This document shows, one piece after another, positions 1 to 7,310 of a DNA stretch of 60,585 nucleotides. Source of the DNA: Neolewinella lacunae (lineage in GTDB: Bacteria > Bacteroidota > Bacteroidia > Chitinophagales > Saprospiraceae); assembly GCF_014349155.1 (NCBI RefSeq), contig NZ_JACSIT010000141.1, positions 1 to 60,585 on the forward strand, read 5' to 3'. Every line of letters begins with the position of its first letter. Positions within the stretch are counted from its first letter, which is position 1. Both the position numbers and the translations under genes were made by a program. The notes under the pieces are model-generated. The model made no database searches. It saw only the letters and a list, made by a program, of their open reading frames with translations, and was not told where the DNA came from.

Positions 1-2
1 AA

Positions 3-773
3 TCTTTGCTGGATTATTATGCCGAAATCCTTGAGCAACGGGCTGACGAACTGCTCCAGATCAGTAAATACGTGGTAGTCGATGCGTACTTTTCCCGAAA
101 TCCATTCATCCAACGCGTTGTCAATGCAGGTTTTCATGTAGTCTCCCGCTTGCGTAAAAACGTCAGTCTGCGCTACTACTACAGCGGACCACAAAAGTCA
201 AAAGGGCGGCCTAAGGAATATGCTGGCTTTGTCAACTTATTTAACCTTGATCCTGCCGTATTTAGTCGAGTGGAAGCGCTGAGTTCACCTCAAACCGTTG
301 CTTGGACGGGCGTGGTTCAACTAAAAGTAGCAGGATTAAAAATCCGTATCGTGGTTATACACCAACTTGACGAAAAAAACAAAATCAAGTCTGTGAAGGT
401 ATACATGAGCACCGATGTTGATCAGCCAGCCGAACAAATTGTCCATGCTTACCGCTGTCGTTACCAACAAGAATTCATTTTCCGCGATGGCAAGCAGTTC
501 AGCGGTTTAGAAGAGGGGCAAGGGCGTGATTGGCTTAAGATCGACTTCCACGTCAACTGCGCGCTAACGGTAGTTAATTTGGCTAAAGCTGCCCACCACT
601 TAGCGGTTCCCGACCTTGAACGCGGAGCATTTTCCATGGCTGATATTACAACTGCCTATACCAATGAGCGCTTGGCTTTACGCATTTTCAGCAGGTGTGG
701 GATTGACCCGAACCTGCCAAAAAGTCAAGAGGTACTGGCGGAGGTCAGGAACTACGCCGCTAGAGCAGCTTGA
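3..773 (+). CDS. IS4-family DDE transposase, 5' end cut by window edge
   Basis: This is the C-terminal ~257 residues of a DDE transposase, which would cut and paste its own insertion sequence. The diagnostic IS4-family YREK signature is intact: Y-x2-R-x3-E-x6-K reads YRCRYQQEFIFRDGK around nucleotides 450-495. An upstream catalytic Asp is plausible in VVVDAYFSR near the visible start. The reading frame is open to the window edge, so the true start and the left inverted repeat lie outside. The C-terminus is normal-looking and ends at TGA. It overlaps by 22 bp the 3' end of an opposite-strand gene, which suggests that the element landed in that gene. The family is certain; the exact IS name cannot be given from here. 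Confidence 0.85.
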   Translation, partial: SLLDYYAEILEQRADELLQISKYVVVDAYFSRNPFIQRVVNAGFHVVSRLRKNVSLRYYYSGPQKSKGRPKEYAGFVNLFNLDPAVFSRVEALSSPQTVAWTGVVQLKVAGLKIRIVVIHQLDEKNKIKSVKVYMSTDVDQPAEQIVHAYRCRYQQEFIFRDGKQFSGLEEGQGRDWLKIDFHVNCALTVVNLAKAAHHLAVPDLERGAFSMADITTAYTNERLALRIFSRCGIDPNLPKSQEVLAEVRNYAARAA

Positions 774-1009
774 AATCGCAGCGGACCATTGTCATAATAG
801 TACCTGCCAATGAATTGTCTTTCTTGTCCAACAAAGCAATCATCTTTGTAGTAAGGTCTGGTTATTTCGTCAAGTTCAAAAGTGATTAGGTGATTTTCGT
901 CAATTAATCCTTTTCCGAAATATGTAATAGTTCTTCCATTGCTGCTAACAGTTTGGCCTTTAAGTAATAAACAACAGGGAATTAAAAGTATAAATAAAAA
1001 TATCTTCAT
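752..1009 (-). CDS. Small secreted protein, probably truncated by the IS
   Basis: An 85-residue product starting with a clear Sec signal peptide (MKIFLFILLIPCCLLLKGQ), followed by a short polar domain ending in GRYYYDNGPLRF and then QAALAA. The coding sequence is visibly AT-richer than its neighbours. The last codons run into the end of the transposase gene on the other strand. I infer that the original gene was longer and that its 3' part was replaced by the insertion sequence; the terminal QAALAA is then IS-derived. No family is recognised. The YYYxNG pattern is reminiscent of MORN-like repeats but is too short to call. Confidence 0.5.
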   Translation of the reverse strand: MKIFLFILLIPCCLLLKGQTVSSNGRTITYFGKGLIDENHLITFELDEITRPYYKDDCFVGQERQFIGRYYYDNGPLRFQAALAA

Positions 1010-1335
1010 CCTTCAAAATTGTGGTTAACTACCTTCCACCCACAACACCCCTTGCGCTTTTCGCTTCCCAGAACCTCATCTTGGGGCTGACGATACTGTA
1101 GCAATTGCTGAGTCTTATACAGTGCTGTAAAGCAAGCAATCTTGACGTTCTTGTTGCCAAGCAGCCCCTAGGTGTAGCGTCCGCCAATACCGCGTTCAAG
1201 TAAGGGGCGGCGAAAAAGTCGCGAAAGCCAAGATGACTTACCTTCCGATAACTACGCCCCGCCAAGATATCCCTTTCTCCTCCAAAAATACAACTCCCTT
1301 TAAAAAAAACACCCCCACCCCCTATCTTCCCCCCC
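1010..1335. other. Intergenic region with a probable promoter
   Basis: No convincing gene. The only long frame here (minus strand) is an extension of an antisense shadow of the next gene. A TATCTTCC box at 1323-1330, a one-step variant of the TAnnTTTG -7 element, lies 5 bp before the next ATG, which would give a nearly leaderless transcript. Confidence 0.4.
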
Positions 1336-2544
1336 ATGAAAACCACCCTCCTCCTCTTCGCATCCCTCTGCCTAAGCACGCTGGCCGGACAAAACGTACT
1401 GCAAGACCTCATCGCCGCCAACCGCGGCACCTTCGGGGAATGGGCCGCTGACCCCGACAAGTTCGAAATCCAGGTGCTGTATTCGGAGATTGAGCGGGGG
1501 GCGGAAGGGAGCGTCCGCCTGAAAACCCACCGCTGGGGGGCGCGGGATACGAGCCAGTATTTTTATCCCGCCAGCTCCGTCAAGCTGCCCGTGGCGGTTT
1601 TGGCTTTGCAGCGGCTGCGGGAGCTGGGGGCGACGGGACTGGGCTACCAAACCCCGCTCTTCCACGGAACGAGCACCGCACCTGCGTCCGCGCCCCAAAC
1701 ACCAGCTTACGCTGACCCGAGCAGCCCCACGGGCCTGCCCACGGTGGAGCACTACATCCGCAAGATTTTTCTGGTGAGCGATAACGACGCCTACAACCGC
1801 CTGTTTGAATGGCTGGGCCCCACCTACCTCAACCAGGCCCTGCACCGGGCGGGCATCAGCGGCGGGCGACTGCAACACCGCGTGGGCGTGAGCGGCTTCG
1901 ATACCGAAACCCACGCCTGGCTCAACCCCGTGCGCTTCGCCAATGGCTACGAAACCCTTTTTCAGGTGGGGGAGCGCCACGACCGCTATTTCGACCCGCT
2001 GCCCCAGATCAAGGGGCAGTTCCGCGGCCGCGGCTACACGAACAACGCGGGAGACCTGGTGCAGGAACCCTTTGACTTCAGCGCCAAAAACTACCTCTCC
2101 GTGCGCAACCTCCACGATATCCTCCTGCGCGCCGTCTTGCCCGAGGCCGTGCCCGCCCACCAACGTTTTCAGCTGGATTCGGCGGACTACGCCCTGCTGC
2201 GCCTGGCCATGGGCCAGCGCCCCCGCGAGAGCACCACACCCGCCTACGATAAGCCCGATAACTACGTCAAGTTCTGGATCTACGGCGACCAGCCCGAGGA
2301 GACGGCCATCCCCAAGCGCCTGCGGATCTACAATAAAGTCGGCTGGGCCTACGGCTACCTGACCGACGCCGCCTACATCGTCGACGCCGAAACGGGCGCC
2401 GAATTTATCCTGGTGGGCACCATCTACGTCAACGACAACGGCATTTTTAACGACGGCGTCTACGAATACGCAACGAAGGGACTGCCCTTTTTCGGGGAGC
2501 TGGGCCGGGCCGTGCTCGACTACGAACGGAAAAAACGGCGGTAG
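1336..2544 (+). CDS. Class A beta-lactamase-fold serine hydrolase, exported
   Basis: A 402-residue exported serine hydrolase of the beta-lactamase2/class A fold. A signal peptide (about residues 1-18, ending LAGQ) directs it to the periplasm or beyond. The catalytic SxxK motif is SSVK at about residues 80-83, the SDN loop is at about 148-150, and the KTG-equivalent reads KVG near residue 334. These match the order and spacing of class A enzymes. However, the protein is ~120 residues longer than true class A beta-lactamases (~290) and the third motif is KVG, not KTG/KSG. A beta-lactam-resistance role is therefore not supported; a peptidase or esterase role on cell-wall-like substrates is as likely. 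A copy of the dispersed 18-mer is translated inside it as APASAP. Confidence 0.8.
   Translation: MKTTLLLFASLCLSTLAGQNVLQDLIAANRGTFGEWAADPDKFEIQVLYSEIERGAEGSVRLKTHRWGARDTSQYFYPASSVKLPVAVLALQRLRELGATGLGYQTPLFHGTSTAPASAPQTPAYADPSSPTGLPTVEHYIRKIFLVSDNDAYNRLFEWLGPTYLNQALHRAGISGGRLQHRVGVSGFDTETHAWLNPVRFANGYETLFQVGERHDRYFDPLPQIKGQFRGRGYTNNAGDLVQEPFDFSAKNYLSVRNLHDILLRAVLPEAVPAHQRFQLDSADYALLRLAMGQRPRESTTPAYDKPDNYVKFWIYGDQPEETAIPKRLRIYNKVGWAYGYLTDAAYIVDAETGAEFILVGTIYVNDNGIFNDGVYEYATKGLPFFGELGRAVLDYERKKRR
1678..1695 (+). repeat. 18-mer dispersed repeat inside the serine hydrolase gene
   Basis: GCACCTGCGTCCGCGCCC, one mismatch from the window-wide consensus GCACCTGCGGCCGCGCCC. It is read in frame as APASAP in a Pro/Ala-rich surface segment. 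Confidence 0.8.
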
Positions 2545-2791
2545 CGGGAATGCCTGGCTGAACCCGCTTTTTGGGGAGACGAAGCGCCCCGGGGCGTTTA
2601 TTAGGAAAACCTTGACGGTGGGCGGGTACGACTGCGTTTGCGGAAATCGTTTCCGTAGCGCTACCTTCCGGTGGCCAAAGACAAACATTTGGCACTGCAT
2701 TTGCCTTTGAATGCTTGCTGGGACGGCAGTAATTGATCTGCCGGCTCCCCCCGCGCTTTTATCTTGGAATGCGAGAAAAAAACCAACTACT
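2545..2791. promoter_or_regulatory. Intergenic with TATCTTGG promoter box at 2760-2767
   Basis: TATCTTGG at 2760-2767 matches the Bacteroidota TAnnTTTG -7 element in 7 of 8 positions. It lies 24 bp before the ATG at 2792 and supports that start over the in-frame upstream ATG at 2711. Confidence 0.5.
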
Positions 2792-4273
2792 ATGCAAAGA
2801 TTCACCTTTCACAAACTAAGCGTTCTGGTCTTGTTGCTGTCCCTGAGCGTCGGCCTGCAAACTTGCGCCGTTAACCCCGTCACCGGCAAACGCCAGGTGT
2901 CGTTCATTTCCGAGCAACAGGAAATCCAGATGGGCCAGTCTTACGACCCCCAGGTGATAGCCGAGATGGGCCTTTACGTCAACCCCAAACTGCAGCAGTT
3001 CCTTTCTCAGAAGGGGCAGGCGATGGCGGCCATTTCCGAGCGGCCGCAGTTGCCCTGGAGTTTCAAGCTGGTGGATTCGCCCGTAGTCAATGCCTTTGCC
3101 GTGCCGGGGGGCTTCGTGTACTTCACGCGGGGCATCATGGCCCACTTCAACAACGAGGCGCAGTTTGCGGGCGTACTGGGCCACGAGATCGGCCACGTTA
3201 CGGCCCGCCACACGGTGCAGCAGCAAAGTCGGCAAACCCTGGCCCAGATCGGCCTCATCGGCGGTATGGTTCTGAGCCCCGAGCTGGCCAGCCAGGGCGA
3301 AGGCCTGATGCAGGGCATGCAACTCTTGTTCCTTAAGTTTGGCCGCGACGCCGAGAGCCAGTCGGATCAACTCGGCGTGATTTACAGCACCAAAATCGGC
3401 TACGACGCCAAGGAAATGGCGGGCTTTTTCACCACCCTGAGCCGCCTGAGTGGTGGTGCGGAAAACCGCGTCCCTACCTTCCTGAGCACCCACCCCGACC
3501 CCGATAACCGCGAAGTCACCGTCCGCCAACTCGCCCAGCAGGCCCAGGCCAACCTCGGCACCACCAACCTGGAAGTTGGCCGCAACAGCTACCTGCAAAT
3601 GATCGACGGCATGATCTACGGCGAAGACCCCAAGCAGGGCTTCGTCGAGGCGGGCTCTTTCTACCACCCCGAACTGCGCTTCCAGTTCAAGATTCCCGGG
3701 CAGTGGCAATTGCTCAATTCTCCCTCGCAGGTGCAGATGGTTTCCCCCGATCAAAAATCGGTGATGCAAATGCGTCTCGCCCAGGGGACCGACCAAAACG
3801 CGGCGGCCCAGTCGTTCATCCAGGAAGCCAAGGTGCAGGGCGCGCAAGTCAGCAACCAGGCCATCAACGGACTGCCCGCCGCGACGGTCTTGGGCGACGT
3901 TGTGCAGCAATCCCAGGACGGCAGCCAATCGCAAACCATCCGCGTACTGGCCAGCTTCATCTCCTACGGCGGCAACACCTACATGCTGCTCGGTATGGCC
4001 CTGGCCCCCGACTTCAGCCGCTACCAGCGCGACATCGAATACACCCTCAGCAGCTTTGCTAAGCTCACCGACGCCAGCAAGCTCAACCGCCAGGCCGAGC
4101 AGATCAAGATTGTCACCAGTAAAGGTGGGCAAACGCTCCAGCAGGCCCTCCTGGCCAGTGGTCTTCCCCAAGACCGCCTCAATGAGGTGGCCATCCTCAA
4201 CGGTATGGAGCTTACGCAGACCCTGCCCGCTGGCTTGATGTTCAAGACCCTGACGGGGGGTAGTTTGCGCTAG
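2792..4273 (+). CDS. M48 family metalloprotease (BepA-like), putative lipoprotein
   Basis: A 493-residue zinc metalloprotease. An N-terminal hydrophobic segment ends LQTCAVNPVTGKRQ, a lipobox-like site followed by the NPVTGK motif typical of envelope M48 proteases. The HEIGH zinc site is at about residues 131-135, followed by the second ligand region FGRDAESQSDQLG near residue 185. The second half is a beta-rich domain ending in a LysM-like unit (VTSKGGQTLQQAL...LNEVAILNGM), as in the long YfgC/BepA-type homologues that handle outer-membrane protein quality control. The start at 2792 is chosen because the promoter box at 2760 would exclude the upstream ATG and because the signal sequence begins there. 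It appears to be monocistronic. Confidence 0.88.
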   Translation: MQRFTFHKLSVLVLLLSLSVGLQTCAVNPVTGKRQVSFISEQQEIQMGQSYDPQVIAEMGLYVNPKLQQFLSQKGQAMAAISERPQLPWSFKLVDSPVVNAFAVPGGFVYFTRGIMAHFNNEAQFAGVLGHEIGHVTARHTVQQQSRQTLAQIGLIGGMVLSPELASQGEGLMQGMQLLFLKFGRDAESQSDQLGVIYSTKIGYDAKEMAGFFTTLSRLSGGAENRVPTFLSTHPDPDNREVTVRQLAQQAQANLGTTNLEVGRNSYLQMIDGMIYGEDPKQGFVEAGSFYHPELRFQFKIPGQWQLLNSPSQVQMVSPDQKSVMQMRLAQGTDQNAAAQSFIQEAKVQGAQVSNQAINGLPAATVLGDVVQQSQDGSQSQTIRVLASFISYGGNTYMLLGMALAPDFSRYQRDIEYTLSSFAKLTDASKLNRQAEQIKIVTSKGGQTLQQALLASGLPQDRLNEVAILNGMELTQTLPAGLMFKTLTGGSLR

Positions 4274-4392
4274 GCGTAAAGAGCGAGGCTTTCTAATTAA
4301 TTGGGATGGACCCGTACTACCTCCAGGGAACTCCGTTTTTTCCGCTGCGCGGGTTTTTCACCACTAAGGCATTAAGGCCACCGAGTTGCGCT
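4274..4392. other. Intergenic, no gene seen
   Basis: Non-coding spacer after the M48 protease; nothing recognised apart from the mobile-element relic that follows. Confidence 0.4.
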
Positions 4393-4480
4393 AAGGGCTT
4401 GTCTAAGTTGGTTCTCTCCAGCCAATGATCCCGGGGGCGAAAACCCGCTATGGCTTTGGCCTAGCTAATTAGACAGCCTA
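4393..4480 (+). mobile_element. Decayed MITE-like fragment sharing the right end of the 34.4-kb element
   Basis: The segment ends in attagacagccta (4468-4480), identical to the right terminal repeat of the MITE at 34369-34614. The final 32 bp of the two loci agree with about four mismatches (…ggccta/gctaattagacagccta). The left side has only a degenerate match (ggcttgtctaa near 4397). No target duplication is visible, so this is probably an internally deleted or recombined relic. Confidence 0.5.
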
Positions 4481-4503
4481 CGGAAAGAGGTTAGCGCTTC
4501 CTT

Positions 4504-4597
4504 GACAGATTGGCAAGCAAAGGAGTGTTTCTTGACACGAAAGCTCCTTTGCCTGTCTTTTTGACCCATTTTTGCCCTTTAATAGGCTTTCGTGTCA
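4504..4597 (+). promoter_or_regulatory. Mutually exclusive hairpins upstream of fic, attenuator-like
   Basis: Stem A pairs 4517-4525 (gcaaaggag) with 4544-4552 (ctcctttgc), extended by gacag 4504-4508 with ctgtc 4553-4557, and is followed by a run of five T: a terminator shape. Stem B pairs 4533-4543 (tgacacgaaag) with 4587-4597 (ctttcgtgtca), a perfect 11-bp match. The 5' arm of B lies in the loop of A and abuts A's 3' arm, so the two could compete. B ends 12 bp before the fic ATG. The pairing is seen directly; any regulatory role is inferred. Confidence 0.45.
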
Positions 4598-4609
4598 TAG
4601 ATTAGCGCT

Positions 4610-5701
4610 ATGGATCCCTTCAAACCTTCGTTACTGCCGCTCCGTACCCTCGATCTAAACGATTATAAAGACCTTGTCGGCCCCGCCAACCGTGCCGTGG
4701 CTCGCTACGACGGGTTATTGCACGCTATGATTAATCCAGAGCTCCTACTTAGCCCGCTTAGGACGCAAGAAGCTGTACTGTCGTCTCGAATTGAAGGGAC
4801 GGTCGCTACTTACCAAGACGTAGCCAGCTATGATGCCAAGATGAAAATCCCGGACGGGCAGGCTGCTGATTTAGAGGAGGTAATAAACTATCGGAGCGCA
4901 CTGGGCCAGGCGCGTGAAGACATGTTGAAGCTGCCTCTAACGTTAAATTTGGTCCGTTCCATACACCATACATTGATGAATGGTGTGCGAGGTCATAATA
5001 GTGCCCGAGGAGAATTTCGCCGTATCCAGAATTGGATCGGCCCACCTAATTGTACCCTGGAAAATGCCACGTACGTGCCACCCGCCACCAGTGATATGCT
5101 CGATGCTTTGTACAATTGGGAAAAGTACCTCCATGAGGAGGATATTGACATTATGATCCAGTTGGCAGTAGTCCATGCTCAGTTCGAGATCATTCACCCA
5201 TTCCTTGATGGTAACGGCAGAATAGGCCGTATTTTGATCCCCTTGTTTTTATATCACAAAGAGGTGATTCACACCCCCTATTTCTACATGAGTGACTATC
5301 TCGAGAGCAACCGCAGGGATTACTATCGTGCACTGAAAGCCATTACCCAAGATAATGATTGGAAGGGCTGGATAAGATTTTTTTTAGTCGGAGTCATTGA
5401 ACAGGCGGAAAAGAGTACTAAACAAGCCTCAGAGACCCTCGGCCTGTACGAAAAAATGAAGCACGAAATAGTCCGAGTAACGAATAGCCAGTATTCGATT
5501 CCTACACTAGATTACCTTTTTGAACATCCAATATTCAGCAACCAAGCTTTTTTTAGTGACTCGGGTATTCCACGTCGGACCGCCAACAGGATAATCGACC
5601 AACTCTTAAGGGAACAGATCATAAATGTAATTAAACAGGGAAGTGGCCGAACGCCAAGCCTTTACAAATTCCACGCCCTTCTCAAAATCGTCAATCGGTA
5701 A
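4610..5701 (+). CDS. Fic family AMPylase-type protein
   Basis: A 363-residue Fic protein. The catalytic motif HPFLDGNGRIGR (about residues 196-207) has every key residue: the catalytic His, the phosphate-binding GNGR and the final Arg. Such proteins usually transfer AMP from ATP to Ser, Thr or Tyr of a target. The N-terminal region contains SSRIEGT (about 58-64), matching the (S/T)xxxE(G/N) inhibitory helix of class II Fic proteins, whose Glu blocks ATP binding, so the enzyme is probably self-inhibited. The C-terminal part (about 290-363) has a winged-helix look (IPRRTANRIIDQLLREQII), as in Fic/DOC-N proteins. No antitoxin partner lies beside it. A structured leader precedes it. Confidence 0.93.
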   Translation: MDPFKPSLLPLRTLDLNDYKDLVGPANRAVARYDGLLHAMINPELLLSPLRTQEAVLSSRIEGTVATYQDVASYDAKMKIPDGQAADLEEVINYRSALGQAREDMLKLPLTLNLVRSIHHTLMNGVRGHNSARGEFRRIQNWIGPPNCTLENATYVPPATSDMLDALYNWEKYLHEEDIDIMIQLAVVHAQFEIIHPFLDGNGRIGRILIPLFLYHKEVIHTPYFYMSDYLESNRRDYYRALKAITQDNDWKGWIRFFLVGVIEQAEKSTKQASETLGLYEKMKHEIVRVTNSQYSIPTLDYLFEHPIFSNQAFFSDSGIPRRTANRIIDQLLREQIINVIKQGSGRTPSLYKFHALLKIVNR

Positions 5702-5714
5702 GGCATGGTGGGCC

Positions 5715-6533
5715 TCAGATATAAATCGCAGTAAGCTCCGCCTCAATACCAGACAGGGTGGCGGGTTCCAAGGCGCTCATTTCCTCGCGGTGGGTGTGGA
5801 AGAGCACGAGGGTGATGGCGGGCAGGTCCAGGGGATCCAGGCCGATGAATTCTTTCAGCTTGGCTTCGCTGAAGCCCGTAAGCCGTTCCACCTGGGGGTA
5901 ATCCAAGGCCAGGCTTTCCATGCGGCTGGCTAGCCCACGGTCGAGGTAAAAAAGTACCCGGGCGTACTCGTAAAGGCCGAGGTGCAGGTATTTTTTGGGC
6001 TCGATGCAGGAGCGGAGGAAAACGTTGAGCGTCCAGATGATGGCTCCGTCGTCGGAGTGCATCTCGCTGCAGTGCAGGACGTCGTGAACGGGGGAGGGGA
6101 AATAATGGCGGTAAAAGACGACGGTGTTAAACCCTTCCAGGAGGAATTCTCGGCGGTGAAAACCGATGGTTGCGGCGGAGGCGGCGACCATGATGGGGAT
6201 ATCCGGCGGAATTTCCTCGATGGCCTGGCCGTGGACGTGGGTGGCTTCGCGGAGCAGGAAGGTGCGGCGGCGGAACTCCCGCTTGCCCGCCAGGTCGAGC
6301 CGGCGGTAGAGGTCGAAACGCTGCAAGAGCGGTGCCAGGTCCGTCGGCAAATCCGGTGGATGGCGCTGCCAGAACCACCACATGATCTGGGGGGAAAGGC
6401 TGTACACGCCGGCGACCACGAGCAGGGGGATGATGATGAGGGCGGAGTGCACCTCGCCGGTGGTCCAAGACAAAATGAGGCCCAACAGAATCAGACAGGC
6501 GCTGGAGAGGTAGGTGGCTTGAACGGGATTCAA
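5715..6533 (-). CDS. MtfA-like (M90) membrane protein with degenerate zinc motif
   Basis: Two hydrophobic helices (TYLSSACLILLGLILSW and LIIIPLLVVAGVYSL) are followed by a cytosolic domain resembling MtfA/M90 peptidases: LREATHVHGQAIEEIPPDIPIMVAASAATIGFHRREFLLEGFNTVVFYRHYFPSP. MtfA proteases then show HExxH; here the equivalent stretch reads LHLGLYEYARVL, so the catalytic His pair appears lost. I infer a non-catalytic member. The frame stays open upstream through a composite repeat and across tRNA-Phe, which cannot be coding; the TTG at 6533 is my best start guess. No ribosome binding site is evident. It converges with fic. Confidence 0.6.
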   Translation of the reverse strand: MNPVQATYLSSACLILLGLILSWTTGEVHSALIIIPLLVVAGVYSLSPQIMWWFWQRHPPDLPTDLAPLLQRFDLYRRLDLAGKREFRRRTFLLREATHVHGQAIEEIPPDIPIMVAASAATIGFHRREFLLEGFNTVVFYRHYFPSPVHDVLHCSEMHSDDGAIIWTLNVFLRSCIEPKKYLHLGLYEYARVLFYLDRGLASRMESLALDYPQVERLTGFSEAKLKEFIGLDPLDLPAITLVLFHTHREEMSALEPATLSGIEAELTAIYI

Positions 6534-6603
6534 GAGGTTTTGCTTTTGGGGGTAACGATTTATGGGCGGTGTACGTTGTGAGGGCTGGGGGGTGCTTTTT
6601 CCC

Positions 6604-6683
6604 TGCTCTCCCCCTTTGGGGGTTGGGGGGCCAACCAACTCCCCCCTTCGGGGGGTCGGGGGGGAGCACCTGCGGCCGCGCCC
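6604..6683 (+). repeat. Composite repeat: two G-rich hairpins plus the 18-mer
   Basis: Two C5-6/G5-6 stem-loops (cccccttyggggg type) followed directly by a perfect GCACCTGCGGCCGCGCCC at 6666-6683. Almost the same 80 bp recurs inside the helicase gene at about 20518-20597. It sits just upstream of the minus-strand MtfA-like gene. Confidence 0.85.
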
Positions 6684-6760
6684 AGCTGGAAAAACGGCGC
6701 AGCAAAACCACCCCAAGAACAAAAAACGCGAAACGCTTGGTGAAGTCGTGGAACTGGACT

Positions 6761-6768
6761 TAACTTTG
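6761..6768 (+). promoter_or_regulatory. Promoter of tRNA-Phe (TAACTTTG)
   Basis: TAACTTTG fits the TAnnTTTG -7 element exactly, with a TTGG -33-like box at 6737-6740, 20 bp upstream. It lies 55 bp before the mature tRNA. Confidence 0.6.
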
Positions 6769-6823
6769 CGTCGCTTTACCAGGAACGCCTGGTGGACGAA
6801 GCCGCAAACAGCGGTAAATAAAC

Positions 6824-6896
6824 GGTGCGGTAGCTCAGTTGGTAGAGCAATGGACTGAAAATCCATGTGTCGGCGGTTCGATTCCGCCCCACACCA
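6824..6896 (+). tRNA. tRNA-Phe (GAA)
   Basis: A 73-nt cloverleaf: D-arm AGCTCAGTTGGTAGAGC, anticodon stem ATGGA/TCCAT with loop CTGAAAA (anticodon GAA), and T-arm GGCGG-TTCGATT-CCGCC. The acceptor GGTGCGG/CCACACC has one C-A mismatch at the fifth pair. CCA is not encoded. Confidence 0.95.
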
Positions 6897-6902
6897 CCCA
6901 GT

Positions 6903-7062
6903 AGACTTGTCTTGCTGGTCCTCAAACGGCTGCAAGCGGCAAATTTTACACTGTACGGCGTTAAAAAGCCTCGCCGATGCTAAGGCATCGCCTACGTTTT
7001 TTGCCTTGTCCAGTGTAAAATTCTGCACGCTCTCGCTCGTTCATGACCAGCAGAACAAGTCT
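6903..7062. repeat. 160-bp imperfect palindrome downstream of tRNA-Phe
   Basis: The ends 6903-6920 and 7045-7062 are inverted repeats (16 of 18 bases). Nested within, 6942-6953 and 7011-7022 are a perfect 12-bp inverted repeat (aattttacactg), and the centre holds gatgc-taag-gcatc. It could be a folded transcript 3' to the tRNA or a small non-autonomous palindromic element; no target duplication is visible. No protein is encoded. Confidence 0.6.
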
Positions 7063-7068
7063 AAAGAG

Positions 7069-7100
7069 AACGGAAGCTGGCTGGGCCGGTTTCCGTTTTT
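7069..7100 (+). terminator. Rho-independent terminator
   Basis: aacggaa (7069-7075) pairs with ttccgtt (7091-7097) around a GC-rich 15-nt loop, with T's through 7100. It would end the tRNA-Phe transcript just before the his leader. Confidence 0.55.
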
Positions 7101-7122
7101 CGTTAGACCTTATCACTCCCTC

Positions 7123-7182
7123 ATGTTTCACTCCCTGCACCATCATCTGGCTATGTTGTCTTGCCCACGCGGCGAGCGGTAA
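7123..7182 (+). CDS. hisL: Histidine operon leader peptide (19 aa)
   Basis: A 19-codon frame, MFHSLHHHLAMLSCPRGER then TAA, has four His among its first eight residues, including three in a row (CAC CAT CAT). It is placed 128 bp before hisG and 41 bp before a strong terminator hairpin. This is the classical layout of amino-acid attenuation: ribosome stalling on His codons when charged tRNA-His is scarce would free the downstream arms to form an antiterminator. The segment cttgcc at 7160-7165, inside the leader frame, can pair with ggcaag at 7194-7199 or with the identical ggcaag at 7234-7239 in the terminator arm, giving a plausible switch. Too short for standard gene finders. The His cluster and position are seen; function is inferred. 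Confidence 0.75.
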   Translation: MFHSLHHHLAMLSCPRGER

Positions 7183-7223
7183 TACCAGTGAAAGGCAAGG
7201 AGCGTCCTGAAAAATTACCCCTC

Positions 7224-7258
7224 AAGGTCCGTCGGCAAGCTGCCAACGGGCCTTTTTT
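7224..7258 (+). terminator. Attenuator terminator of the his operon
   Basis: A 12-bp stem, 7226-7237 with 7241-7252 (one wobble, one C-A mismatch), a 3-nt loop, then six T's (7253-7258), 52 bp before the hisG start. Its 5' arm contains ggcaag, which can alternatively pair with cttgcc in the leader-peptide region. Confidence 0.75.
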
Positions 7259-7310
7259 CATTTGGCCCGGCGGCGGACAAACTCTTTCTCCCCAAAATTC
7301 TTACCTCTTT

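Noticed and set aside
1336..2544. Beta-lactam resistance gene
   Set aside because: It has the class A fold motifs but is much longer, lacks a proper KTG motif and has no resistance-gene context, so it is called only as a serine hydrolase.
1372..2805. 477-codon minus-strand frame opposite the serine hydrolase
   Set aside because: Shadow of a gene with intact SxxK and SDN motifs; crosses the promoter of the next gene.
5715..7028. Full 437-codon version of the MtfA-like gene
   Set aside because: The extension would run through the composite repeat and antisense to tRNA-Phe and its promoter.
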